The notes beneath the pieces were generated by a model that saw nothing but the letters and a program-made list of their open reading frames with translations, searched no databases and had not been told where the DNA came from. Positions 32,515 through 44,092 of a stretch of 64,000 nucleotides of DNA are shown here, one piece after another. This DNA comes from Eustoma russellianum (Eukaryota; Streptophyta; Magnoliopsida; Gentianales; Gentianaceae), in assembly GCA_036186865.1 (NCBI GenBank), contig AP025049.1:23384027-23448026 (forward strand). Reading direction: 5' to 3'. The position numbers and the translations under genes were made by a program. Position 1 is the stretch's first letter, and the number at the start of each line of letters is the position of its first letter.

Positions 32515-33069
32515 TGTGAAGAAAATCAGCAATGCTATACAATCAACCAAACAACACAAAAAACAAACAATAAACCAAAGAAAGATTTATTGATTCAACA
32601 ACCAAATTCAAAAACGAAGGAAGGGCTGCAGAGAAAGCACGAAGGAAACTGAATTGGAGCAAAAAATGAAGAATTCTGTTATTCAACTCAACGAAGAAGG
32701 AGATAACCGCCGGGTATTTAAACAAAATAACAGAAGACGCAAAAAGACCAAAGTGCCCTCAGAAACAACTCCTTAAAGTATCTATTAGTAAGGGCAAAAA
32801 CAGTAAAATTCCCTGGTTTAAACATTTGCCGCCAAACTCCTCTTCCTCCACCGAGCCACTTCTAATTCTGCACGACACCTCCTGCTGCGTAGCTCAGCTC
32901 TTCCACCGTGCCAGGACGGTTATTGTTGCTTCTGGGTCCCACTATGCAACACCTAAACCACTTAATCTCGATTGCAACACACAGAATGTACCCACACATT
33001 GTCCATTGCGTGATCACCCTTCACCAAGCTACGCACTCCTTGTCTCCTAACTGGTCAGCCACTTCAACA
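32515..33069 (-). repeat. 5' LTR of copia E
   Basis: 555 bp against 550 bp in the partner. The length difference comes from small indels, many of them in homopolymer runs. Confidence 0.93.
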
Positions 33070-33074
33070 GTATG

Positions 33075-33143
33075 GATGACCTTAGATGTCCGCCAGGATG
33101 CTGGTGTGCAGAATTTTACTTTAATACATGTGATATACTATAA
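33075..33143 (+). CDS. Exon 2, right part: last four cysteines and stop
   Basis: Twenty-two codons from directly after the TSD to TAA. They contain RCPPGCWC and a final FNTC. The frame agrees with the left part across the insertion, which is strong evidence that both belonged to one exon. Confidence 0.65.
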   Translation, partial: DDLRCPPGCWCAEFYFNTCDIL

Positions 33144-33640
33144 GAAGTGATACCAATCTCTGGTAAGTTCATATGGGCTGATTGTCGCTTTGAGATATAC
33201 ATTACAGTCGGGCGCGTAGAGATTTGTTGAAGGCTAGCTTGGTTCTTACGTGAAATTGATTGGTCAATAAGAATGCGTCTCTATTTCTTTGTGATCTTAG
33301 AGGTTGTTTGGTTGACGGTTTCTTCAATAACGGTACAGGTTTGGAGGGTCTCCAAACCCATACACATTGTTTGGTTGTTAAAATTGGGGATATGAGTTTC
33401 AGATTGATATCTGAGTATTTGGTAATTGATATCGTTTTTTGATATACTAGCCCCCTTGTCTTTCAATATATGGGTATAATATGGGGGTATGAGTTTCGAG
33501 TTTGACCACCCTCAACCCACTCCGTCTGACCACTACCCACCCCTCCAATGGTCAAACGGGCGAGGTCCAATGGCACATTAGTATTTAATATGTAAGACCT
33601 ATAGGTTGGTGCCAATGAATCAAGCGAAAACACCCCTGTG
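33144..33640. other. 3' flank of the broken gene, otherwise unassigned
   Basis: Probably 3' UTR and downstream sequence of the peptide gene at first. A GTTGTTTGGTTG motif at 33303 and a TTGTTTGGTTG at 33366 look like MITE or hAT borders, but no inverted partner or TSD was found. Confidence 0.35.
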
Positions 33641-33678
33641 CAGATGATGAGGGACTAGTTGGTTTAGAGGTATTGGGA

Positions 33679-36593
33679 TTATGAGTGGAAAGTGTCAAGT
33701 AGTTGCACAGTAGTACTCAAGGTTGGCTGGATTGCGTTATTCACGAATGGGCCTAGAGGGAATTGAGGGCAGGCATATGTCAATGTTAGATATAGTTGTA
33801 TTAGGTATTGATAGGTCATTAGACCTGTGTAATGAGGGACTTGATCATCAGATGTCGAAGGAGATTGTTGAATGAAAGAGCTTGGTGTCATGTCAGGTGG
33901 AGAAGGTGGGCAGGATGTATGATCTGAGTTTGGCACACAAGGAGGAACGTGAGTGGAATCAACTGGTATAGACTCAGAACTGATCATAACTGGAGTAGGA
34001 TTAAGAGTATGTTTATATGTGATGATTTCTGAGGAGGTCGTTGTAAATGAAGTTGACAAAGGGAAAGATGTCTCTTAAAAATACACATCTCTAGACACAG
34101 TGATAGTCTTGGATTCAAGATCTTGAAGCCATATATCCCTTTGTGGTGTATGATATAGCAAGAAATACGCATCTTCTTGCTTTGGCATCAAACTTTTCTT
34201 TGCAAGGTCGTGTGTCTGTGGAGTAGCTAGGCAGCCAAAGACCCTAAGCTGATGGTAAGATGGAGGTTTGTTATATAGCAGCTCATATGGAGTTTTTCTG
34301 GATATGATAGGAGATGGAGTGATAATAATCAGATATGTAGCATGGTAAATACAAAAACCCCAATACTTAATGGGCAAATCAGCAATGAAACCTCAATGCT
34401 CTAGCCACATTCAACAAGTGTTGTTGTTTTCGTTCAACCAAGCCATTTTGTTGTGGGGTGTATACACAACTGGTTTAGTGAATTATACCCTTGGAAGCAT
34501 AGAAATGATCCATTTTAATTCCAAACCATTGTCACTTCTAATAACTTCCACATTGGTATTGAATTGCACAGATGTATAAATGCAAAAATTCTCAATTATA
34601 TTTCTCACATCAGACTTGGTTTCAACAAATACACCCAACCAAATCTACTACAGTCATCTATAATGGTTAAGAAAATAACACTGGTCAAACATTGTATGGT
34701 GTTTATAGGGACCATAGATGTCTGTGTGGATCAGGGGAAAGGGAGATCGGGATACAAAAGTGGAAGTAGGGAATGAAATTCTCTTTTGCTTGGCTAATGG
34801 ACATATAGAACATAGTGAGTTTGTGTTTCAGAAAGGACTGATGGATCTAACTTGTGAATTTCTTTTATCCTACAGTTGGAGATATGATTCAGTCTTGAAT
34901 GCCATAGTTGGCACTGCACATCAGATTCAGCAACTGCAGAGGGAGGAAATGCAGCATTTTCCACAAATGGTCTGTCATGACTTTTATTCACCAAGGCTTG
35001 ACTTCCAAGATTAGGGAGCTGATATAACCCATTACGAACTTTAGTTGAACCAATCATCATCATGGTTCTCTGATCAAATATGATGCAGACATTAGATAAA
35101 ACAAAACCGATGTGTTGTTTTCTTTAGTAATTTTGCTGCGGGAAAAGATGTTGAAAGAAAAAGATGGTATGTAAAGAACGTTTGAAAGAACGAAAAGTAT
35201 GAGTGATCTTACCATCGTGTCATTTGGCAATTTCACTTGCAAGTTACTTACTGGTTCATAGGAATCAAAGAAGGAAAGGTCACAACAAACATGATCAGTG
35301 GCACTTGAGTCTACAATTCACATAGAAATATACTTACATGACACCTTACTTGCCCCGTTACCATTGGTGCCTTGCTGCACGCTGACATAATGGCATGGCT
35401 CCTATTGCTTGTCTCACCAAATGAAGTGCCAGCATCCTCCTGAGACAATTTGTTCTGGTGCTCATGCAACAAGTTCATCAACTTAGAGTATTGTTCATGA
35501 GTAATAACTGGTTTGATCTGAGAGCATGAACCTTTCTGTGAACCAACTTGAAACAGTTGAGTTCCTGAATTCTGCTCTCCATACTCATTCTTCTGCTGCT
35601 CTACTACATTCTCAGCACCAACATAGTTCAACTGCGGCCTTGGCTTAAATCCAGGCGAATAGCCATGTTTCTTGTAACATTTATCTATGGTGTGACCTAC
35701 CCATCCACAATATGAGCATATAGGTCGTTTATTATTGTCTACACCATATCTCTGAGGGTTCACACCACTCTTTTTATATCCTCCTCTAGGCTTAGGGTTT
35801 CTTTGAGATCTTGAATTAAAATTACCATTCTGTGCTCCTAAATGAGGTCCATTCACATTCATCACACTGGAAGGATTAGTGTTAAAGCTCGCCTGTATTC
35901 CTGAATATATCACCTTCCTTTCAAACTTGACAGACATTGCAAATGTGCTGCTGATATCCGGTAATGGTGACATCAACAAAACATGTGATTTAACCAATTC
36001 AAACTCGCTACTTAATAGCTTCACAAAATTGATCACAAAATCATTTGCAACAAATTTGTGATCTGATTTGCAACATTACATGTACATTTACCACAATTAC
36101 AACTTGAAACCGTTTTCAATACAGATAATTCTTCCCAAACTACCTTCAGTTTTGTGTAATACTCTGTTACAGATAAGCTTTCATGTTTGATTCCATAAAA
36201 CTCCTCCTACAAATCTGAAAGTCTAAATGCATCTATATTTCCATATCTAAGTTCCAAGTCCTTCTATATATTGACAGCATCATCTATCCACATAGCGCTT
36301 TGAGCAATAGGGGGTACAACTGAATTAATAAGCCAAGATACTACCATATTATTCGCCTTGATCCAGGCTCAGTATTTGCGATCTCCTTCTACATGCCTCT
36401 CCACTGATCCATCGATGAAGCCTGTTTTATTCTTGGATTCCAATGCACGCCTGATGTTCCTGCACCAGCTGTGGTAATTTTGCGAATCAAGCAAAGGTTG
36501 TGCCAACACAAGTGATGGACTATCACTTGGATGCACGTATAATGGATCCTCAGTAGGATCCACATGATTGTTGAAAGTAGGATTAGACATCAT
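33679..36593 (-). pseudogene. Copia F gag, protease and integrase remnant
   Basis: Gag starts at ATG 36593 (DPLYVHPSDSPSLVL, LDSQNYHSWCRNIRRAL). Further gag is at 36036-35311 with a CCHC knuckle CSYCGWVGHTIDKC near 35690-35735, followed by YKKHGYSPGFKP. A protease-to-pre-integrase segment is at 35242-34794 (LWHSRLNHIS). The integrase C-terminal part is at 34377-34075 (TPYELLYNKPPSYHQLRVFGC). A Ser/Thr/Pro-rich linker ends at 33679. Stops and frameshifts occur between the segments. It resembles copia C and E and probably belongs to the same broad lineage. Confidence 0.85.
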
Positions 36594-36702
36594 TCGAATA
36601 TCAGAAAAGAAAAGAAAGTCACTAAGAGGATGAACTGAATCAGAACTTGTAAGGAAAAATCAACGAAATCAACGAGATGATCGAATTAAACAGGATATGT
36701 CT

Positions 36703-36713
36703 CTGATACCATG
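36703..36713 (-). other. Primer-binding site of copia F
   Basis: The minus strand reads TGGTATCAGAG next to the LTR, complementary to initiator Met-tRNA. Confidence 0.85.
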
Positions 36714-37284
36714 TCAAATTTCAACATACAATGAGCAAAGCAAGTGAATACAATGAAGGAGAATTTGAACGAAGAACATTGAGCAATGGAGCAACAGAGT
36801 GAAGGAGGAAAAGGGAGAAATCTTTTTCTGATCTGTTTTGATCAACTATAGCAAACATATATACAACAACTGCCAACTGCCTCTTCTAGTTTTACAAGAA
36901 AGACCTTTGCTACTTCTAACTAATATTACAATCATAAGGACATTCTTGTCAATTCACACATTTTTAACTGTTTCCTTTCCTGCCTTGACGCAACCATCTT
37001 CTACTGCCTTCAACTGCACTTTCTTCACCTTGGCACGTAACTGCCCCAACTGATGCATCACAACCACGTGCTTCTTCTCTTTTCCAATATCAACTAATTC
37101 ATCACTCTCTTCCTGATCGTGCTTCTTCATTTTCACTCTCATTTCTTCCTCATTTATATTCACACAGCATCTTCTTAAAATGTGTTCGACCATATTACTG
37201 GCATGCCATGTTCTTGACATATTGTCATCGTCTGCCTCTTTGTTTGCTCATTCTTCTCCCTAGCTGCACCTTTATGTTTCAACA
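36714..37284 (-). repeat. 5' LTR of copia F
   Basis: Plus-strand ends TGTCAAATTTCAAC...ATGTTTCAACA. 571 bp. The inner boundary is fixed by the PBS; the outer by the CA end and by where similarity to the 4779 paralogue begins. Confidence 0.8.
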
Positions 37285-37717
37285 ATAGACGCTTGGATGT
37301 TACATTTCCTCGTTGTGAGTTCGACACATATACAACATATGTTTATATTTGCAAGATGTGACTAAAGATCCTTATCGTTATAACATGTAGCATTAGAGTC
37401 GCTGAACCAATTGGGATAAATCATGTTAATTTTAATTAAATTGTACATTTTTCATTTGAATATTTGGCCATTTTGATGAAATGCGGGAGCATATGCTCTC
37501 ACCCTATTATATAAGGAACAAAAAGGAAAACAAAAAGGATGGCACATATGATAAAGAAAAAAGGTTGATTTATTTGAATGATTGAGCATCTTCGTTGTTT
37601 TTGTGACATAAGTCTCGTTGTTGTTCATTTTTTTTATATTTCATTCAACGAATATAGGTTCTATCGACTCTCAAACAAGTACATCTTATTGGGTTATCGA
37701 CGGCGCGCTGCAGATTA
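37283..37717. repeat. Uninterrupted copy of the dispersed repeat (empty site for copia B)
   Basis: Matches 4779-4840 joined to 10832-11176. Here the target pentamer AGATC occurs once (in CTAAAGATCCTTATCG). No coding was recognised, and its own element type is unknown. Confidence 0.87.
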
Positions 37718-38750
37718 TTGCATGATAAGAATATTTTGATGTTTCAAGATCATGACATCATACTCACCATGTACAAAACCGTAGCCCTTGAAAATGTGAA
37801 AATAAGGAAAGAATATGAGAAAATAAGGTTAGACTTACAAAGACTAACCAATGGTTAAAATAATCTAAAAAAATTGCTTGGAAACCAAAGTCTTAGAAAT
37901 GATAAATCCGGTTGAGGATTTAATTCATCACATTCTTTCACTAAGCCTAAGTCATTAAAGAAAAAGGCAGATAAGAAAAAACACAACATGACTCATCATC
38001 TTATAAACCAAGGCATGTACCCACTTGTTTTCATTGTAACAAAGTAGGACATGTGAAGAGTGCATGTAAAGCTAGATTTGGTAGTATGTATGTTTGGAAG
38101 CCTAAGGGTGGACAAGCTAACCTTAAAGGACCCAACTATCAAAGGGTACCAATGGCTCATAGACAGCGGATGTTCAACACACATGACCGGAGACAAAACT
38201 TTGTTTACCAAGCTCAAGCTCCAAGATGGTGGAACGGTGTATTTTGGCGATGGGAGAGCCAAAATCATTAGACATGAGAAATTGGTATTCCTTCTTTCAC
38301 TATTAATAATATATTATATGGTAAATGCTTAAATATAATTTGATAAGTGTAGCCAACTATGTGATGCTATTTTCAAGTTAAATTTGTGAAAAGAAAATGC
38401 ATTGTGAAAAAGAATGATAAGATTGTTTTTTAAGGCTATAAGGAAAAGTGATGTTTATAAATTTAGCACACATGATTGATGCCACAAAACATTTCTTGCC
38501 TAGTTGCCAAAAATGATTTCATTCAACTATGGCATAGACGACTTGGACATATTAGTTTTAAAAATTTCAAAAAGATTTGCAAAAATTAAAAGGTCAAAGG
38601 TCTTCCAAAATTGAATTTCGAAAACCATGGGTTATGTGACACTTTTCAAAAGGCAAAGCTTGTTAAAACAAGCTTCAAGCCCAAAACTGAAATCTCCACC
38701 ACCAGACCTCTACAATTGCTTAATATGGATTTGCATGGGGATATTGGTAC
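37718..38750 (+). pseudogene. Copia G: gag end, protease and integrase start
   Basis: Late gag shows NVKIRKEYEKIRLDLQRL and the LLGNQSLRNDKSG segment seen in Sireviruses. The CCHC knuckle is CFHCNKVGHVKSAC near 38025-38070. The protease WLIDSGCSTHM is near 38155-38185. An integrase zinc segment, LWHRRLGHISF, is near 38527-38560 and TSFKPKTEISTTRPLQLLNMDL is just before the break, so the first catalytic Asp of integrase lies on this side. Frames shift and stops occur. Confidence 0.85.
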
Positions 38751-38752
38751 GG

Positions 38753-40340
38753 CTACAGAAAACACATCGATTCCGTCGAACCACGTCCTACAAACCAAAT
38801 CTGACAGACCTTTTCGTCTAACTTTCGACCAACTTCCTACAAACCTCCAAAATTTATTTTCCCTAAAAGATTCTGACAAAATACCGACGAACTATTGTCT
38901 GCTAGAAAATAGCCAGCAATTTGTCGGAAACAGGACAGAAATATCGTAAACTTTTGACGCCACTATTTTTTGTTGCTATACGGTCTGAATATTCAGTGCA
39001 AATAGTTGGAAGAATATATAAAAATAAATAAATAAGTAAATAATTTAAGAATCCTAACATAAACAAAACTTGTAAATCTGTATTAAATTAACCTAAAATA
39101 CTGAACTATATATAATAGGAACTTTCTTAAAACTTTCTTTACAATATGTCACAATTTAATCGCAAAACCACACAATTTCTCAAAGACAACATATACCCGA
39201 ATATGCCCCAATAAGAGACATAAATAATCCATCAGAATTCAGTTGGAATGAGACCGGCAGAATTCTGGCAGAACGAAGGCTATATCTCTATCTGGGGAAA
39301 AACTGTCTGAACGCCATCGAAGCATATTCCAGGTATGTCAGAATTCGGTCGGATACTAAAAAATCAATATTTTTTTTAATTTCTAACGTGTTGGATTTGT
39401 TCATGTCTTTTATGAATTGATCAAGTTTTTTAGATCTGTCGGATGTTGGCCAGAATATTTTCAGGTTTGTAGGAAATTGGCCAGAAAGAATCAGGCTTGT
39501 AAGGAAATTGGCCGGAATCTATAAAATAACAAATACACTTTCTATTGGAATTCTGTCGGACGTTTGCACGTGAAGGAGGGCACATCTCTGCCTACCAAAA
39601 TTTTGTTGATACGTATCTAGGGTTGTTTGGAGTTTAAAAAGCACCGACAATTATTGAAGGGAGGACCATCGGAATTCTGCCGGAACTAGGGCATATTTCG
39701 ATCTGCCAGAAATCGGTCGGAATTCTATAGAAGTGTATCCAGGTTTGTGAGAATTTCATCGGATATTATGAAAATAAATGTATTTGTTAGAATTCTACAT
39801 GCATTTGAATTTTTTTCGTGTCTTTTGTGCATCTATCGATTTTTCTATATCTGTCAAAACTTGGCCGAAATATTTTCATTTTTGTATAAAATTGGCAAAA
39901 ACAATAGTCACATTTGTAGGAAATCGGTCGGCATACATAAAATAACAAGTAAACTATCTGTCAAAAATCCGTCGGATTTTTGCGCATGAATGGAAGGAAA
40001 TCTATCGGGAATATCTAGATTTGTTACAATTCAGTTGGGTATTATCAAAATAATTTTTTTAATTCGTATACATGGTTTTGTTCTTCATGTCCTTTATGCG
40101 TCCATTGAGTTTTTGTATACAGAAAATATTCAGTTTTGTAGGATATTATCTATTGGAGTTTCATCAGAAAATAGTCAGGTTTGTAGGATTACACGATACT
40201 CTAGGAGTTTTAGAAAGAATGAATTTTGGTTCGTCATAATTATTATGCAGAAAAGCAAAGTTTGTAGGAAGTAGTCCAAAAAATAACCATGTTTGTAGGA
40301 ATTCAGTCGGAATATTTTTGGGTTTGTAGTAGCAAATATC
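38753..40340. repeat. Left subterminal repeat region of the CACTA element
   Basis: Many short diverged repeats in both orientations with cores such as GGAATTCTGTCGG, TCAGAATTCGGTCGG and GGTTTGTAGGAAATTGGCCGG. In CACTA elements such arrays bind the element's own transposase accessory protein. No genuine gene lies here. Confidence 0.8.
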
Positions 40341-40592
40341 ATGAAAATAAGTAAATGTTTATTCATATGCTTTAACTTCTTCATGCCTTTTGTACATGGG
40401 CTAAACTTTAGTATTATAGGATTCTGTGGATAATTTTTTATTTATTTTTAATAGATATAAATTTACGTTCATTTGATAATGCTAGTAGTAATTTAGATTA
40501 TAATTTTTTAATTTGGCTTGTATATAAGACAATAATTTTACAATACATGCATATTGTTTTGTCACATGTCTATTTGATAACATTCTATTGAA

Positions 40593-43500
40593 ATGAGACA
40601 AGATCGGTTGTGGATGTATAATAGAATGCTCCCTGGAAAAATCCAGTATAATCCTGAGTTTCAGAATGGTGTAAATGAGTTCATTGCATATGCATCATCA
40701 CGAAAACACAGTCTACAGGCTGAAAAAATACATTGTCTATGTGCTGACTGCAAAAACCTCAAATTTCAAGAGAAGAGAAAAGTTGAAGAACATTTTTATT
40801 GGAAAGGTTTTGTACCAAATTACTATACATGGACCACACATGAAGAAATTAGAATAACTGAACAAGTTTCTTCACATACAGATGTTCCAGAGTATAATTC
40901 ATACGTAGACATGGTAATGGATGCTGCTAGACCATCTTTTGTGAACCTTGATGCTTGTACACATTCAGAAGAGCTACCAAACTCAGATGCCCAAAAGTTT
41001 TATGACATGTTAGAAGCGGTATCTAAACCTGCATTGCCTGGATGCTCAATACACTCACAGTTATCATCTTTTTCAAGGCTATTGACTTTAAAGTTAGAAT
41101 ATAACATGCGCAATGGGTGTTATGATGGATGGTGTCAGTTTTTGGATGAAATTTTGCCTGAGGGACATACCATGCCTAAGGATTTTTATTCAACAAAGAA
41201 GCTTATGAGGGGGCTTGGATTGCCATATGAAAAACTAGACACATGTATAAATGGATGCATGATATACTGGGGTTCCAATGAAATTGAAAAAAAAGGAATA
41301 TTGTGATTATTGTAAACATCCAGGATGGAAGCCAAAGAAACATAATTCAAAGCAGGGGGTGCCCTATGCTAGAACGTGGTACTTACCTTTGACGCTAAGG
41401 TTACAGCGCTTGTATTATTCTCCATCCACAACTCAACATATGAGATGGCACGCTGAGCATCAAATGGAGAATGATGTCATGGTCCATCCATCTGATGGAG
41501 ATACATGGAAATCATTTGATAGGATTTATAGTGATTTTGCAGCAGAAAGTCGAAATGTTCGACTAGGATTGTGTATAAATGGTTTTACACCGTTTGGATT
41601 GTCCGGAAAACAATACTCATGTTGGCCGATCATAGTCACACCATATAATCTTCCTCCATGGATGTGTATGAAAACTCCATACATGTTCTTGACATTAATA
41701 ATTCCAGGCCCAAAGAATCCCAAGGCAATGATTGATGTATACTTACAACCATTGATTCACGAGTTAAAGAACTTATTCAATGTGGGTGTCCTAACGTATG
41801 ATGTATCGAGGAAGCAAAATTTTTCAAATGAGAGCTGCTATTTTAATGACAATAAGCGATTTCCTAGCATATGGGATGCTTTCTGGGTGGAGTACAGTAG
41901 GAAAGCTAGCATGCGCGCACTGTATGGAGAACACAAAGACCTTTACTTTAAAACATGGTGGGAAAATAGGTTTCTTTGATTGTCATCGACAATTTCTTCC
42001 GCCTGATCATCCGTGGGGGAAGAATAAGCGTAATTTTCTAAAGAACAAGGTTGAATTATCTCAACCACCTCCACGGCGCTCTGGTAAAAGCATATGGTTG
42101 CGCGTGAAGAATGTTCCGAAGATATCACCAGTTGAAGGTAAAAGTAAACATCCGGGATATGGTAAGACTCATAATTGGACAAAAAGAAGTATATTTTGGG
42201 ATTTCCATATTGGGAATCCTTAATTTTGCCTCACAACTTGGATGTTATGCACATTACCAAGAATTGTTTTGACAATATAATAAACACAGTTCTTGATGTG
42301 AAAGGAAAAACAAAAGATGACGTAAAAGCTGGAATGGACATTAAAGAGTACTGTCAGCGGAAGGAATTAGAAATAACTGAAGGGTCTACAAAAAATCCCA
42401 AAGCTCGCTACACTTTAGGAAAAGATGAAAAACGTATTTTACTTGATTGGATTAAGAGTTTAAAATTTCCCGATGGCTATGTTTCTAATTTGTCTAGATG
42501 TGTGGATTATACGGATCTCAAATTGTCTGGTATGGAAAGCCACGATTGTCATGTGTTCATGACACGATTAATTCCTATTGCATTTCGGGAGCTGTTTGAT
42601 AATACTATTTGGGAAGCTTTTACAAAGATAAGCTTATTTTTCAAACATTTATCTTCTTCTACGCTCCATATTGATCATCTTAAGGAGATGGAGAAAAACA
42701 TTCCTTTGGTTCTATGCAAGCTTGAAAGGATACTTCCCCCATCATTTTTAATTCTATGGAACATCTACCAGTCCATCTACCTTATGATGCGAGAGTTGGA
42801 GGGCCTGTTCAATATCGGTGGATGTATCCTTTTGAGAGGTATTTTTTAAGATAACTTGAAAACTTGTATTATAATTGTTTCACATTTTAAATATTTATAC
42901 CAATGTCAATTGTTAGGTTTCTTCATCATTTGAAGAAAAAAGTAAAGAATAAAGCAAGAGTAGAAGGTTCAATTTGCAATGCGTACATTATTGAGGAAGT
43001 AGCAACATTTGCTTCACATTATTCTGAGTCACATTTTGTCACAAGAAACACTCTCCCTCCTCGACATGATGATGGTGGCATTGATCCAAGTGCTAATGAG
43101 CATAAATTTTCAATTTTTTCACATCCTGCCCACCCCTCAGGAAAAGAAACAAAAAGATTCTTCAATGATGATGAAGAGCATGCTGTAGCTCTTTACATTT
43201 TATGAAATTGTGAAGAAGTTCACCCGTACATAAGGTATGTAACCATGATTTATTTTAATTTTATTTTACAAAGACTTATTATAGTGACATGTTGCTCTGG
43301 TTGTAGTATTTTCACAAATGAAATCCGTGCTAAGTCGCCAAATATTTCCGAGTCCGATATTGATGCGATTGATGACAAGGAATTAGTGAAATGGTTCAGC
43401 GATCATGTACGCATACCTTCAACCAGAAATATTATTACTATAATACATGCATGCAATGTCTTTATACTTACTGATATGTTTTTTCTATCAATTTTTTCGT

Positions 43501-44092
43501 TCTTAATCATACCGGTGGCAGTGAATAATATTGAGGATAAGTTAATCAGAGACCTATCATTCGGGCCAAAAAAAGTATAACTTGTTATCCCATATTGTTC
43601 ATAAATGGGTCTTATTTCCATACTATTGCATATGGGGAAGGAAAGAGCACCATGAACTCCGGTGTATGTATCAAAGGAAGTTGTTCGGATGATTCATCAA
43701 ATGATTTCTATGGATTACTAGAAGAAATTGTTATAGTCGAGTATCCAGGATTGCCAATGAAACAATGTTTTCTTTTCAAATGTAAATGGTTTGATCCACG
43801 TAAACCGTATGGAACAAGGATTCATCCTGACTATAACATTATTGAGGTAAACCATAAAAAAGAGTTTAACAAGTATGAACTATTTGCTTTGGCACAACAA
43901 GCAATTCAAGTTTACTTTACTCCTTGTCCGAAGAAAAGGATAGATAATTGGTGGACTGTATTTCTTATAAAATCCCGAGAGACTATACACTTGTCATCAC
44001 TTTTGAAAGCCCTTCAAACAGAAGAGGTGGAAGATAACATTCGAGTGTTGACCCTGTTGGAGTATACGTTGACATTGATCCAAGTGAACTAG
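40593..44092 (+). pseudogene. CACTA transposase (tnp2 type) with frameshifts and introns
   Basis: N-terminal transposase-associated domain from ATG 40593 (QDRLWMYNRMLPG..FQNGVNEFI; HCLCADCKN). The tnp2 catalytic domain is at about 41290-42260 (HPSDGDTWKSFD, FTPFGLSGKQYSCWPII, LNLDVMHITKN-like). A DUF4218-type domain is at 42540-43060 (HDCHVFMTRLIPIAFRELF, KNKARVEGSICNAYI). A DUF4216-type domain is at 43595-44000 (GLLEEIVIVEYPG, LFKCKWFDP). GT-AG introns fit at 42839-42916 and 43235-43306, and probably near 43407-43521. Frameshifts at an A8 run near 41291, near 41825 and near 42185 break the frame. It would cut and join the element ends. Confidence 0.88.

Larger units (their letters stand above)
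27173..33069 (-). mobile_element. Copia E: Ty1/copia retrotransposon inserted in an exon
   Basis: 5.9 kb, LTRs 27173-27722 and 32515-33069, PBS inside the right LTR, so minus strand. A perfect TSD, GTATG, lies at 27168-27172 and 33070-33074. It interrupts the cysteine-rich exon in antisense orientation. LTRs show only about four to five substitutions (all transitions) but about a dozen one- to three-base indels. Confidence 0.95.
26534..33143 (+). pseudogene. Small secreted cysteine-rich (knottin-like) peptide gene, disrupted
   Basis: The coding part can be traced in two exons. Exon 1 (26534-26699) starts with a typical signal peptide (MAAKTLLVGVVVACMIAGLAVA, likely cut after AVA) and a polar pro-region. 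A phase-1 intron (26700-27026) leads to exon 2, which encodes a linker and a C-terminal cysteine domain. Copia E splits that domain after Cys2; the frame resumes exactly after the GTATG duplication and ends at TAA 33141-33143. Cysteine spacing is C-x4-C-x6-C-x3-C-x1-C-x7-C, close to plant inhibitor-cystine-knot peptides (squash inhibitors, albumin-1b), but I cannot name the family. Copia D separates the ATG from its TATA box. As it stands the gene cannot make the peptide. Confidence 0.68.
33640..37284 (-). mobile_element. Copia F: 3'-truncated Ty1/copia retrotransposon
   Basis: Has a 5' LTR (36714-37284), PBS, gag, protease and integrase on the minus strand, but ends in the integrase-RT linker. 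Reverse transcriptase, RNase H and the 3' LTR are absent. The left edge is approximate. The right LTR edge touches the dispersed repeat at 37283, whose paralogue at 4779 lacks this element. Confidence 0.82.

Noticed and set aside
33290..33500. MITE or hAT element suggested by GTTGTTTGGTTG motifs
   Set aside because: No inverted terminal partner and no target duplication found on either side.
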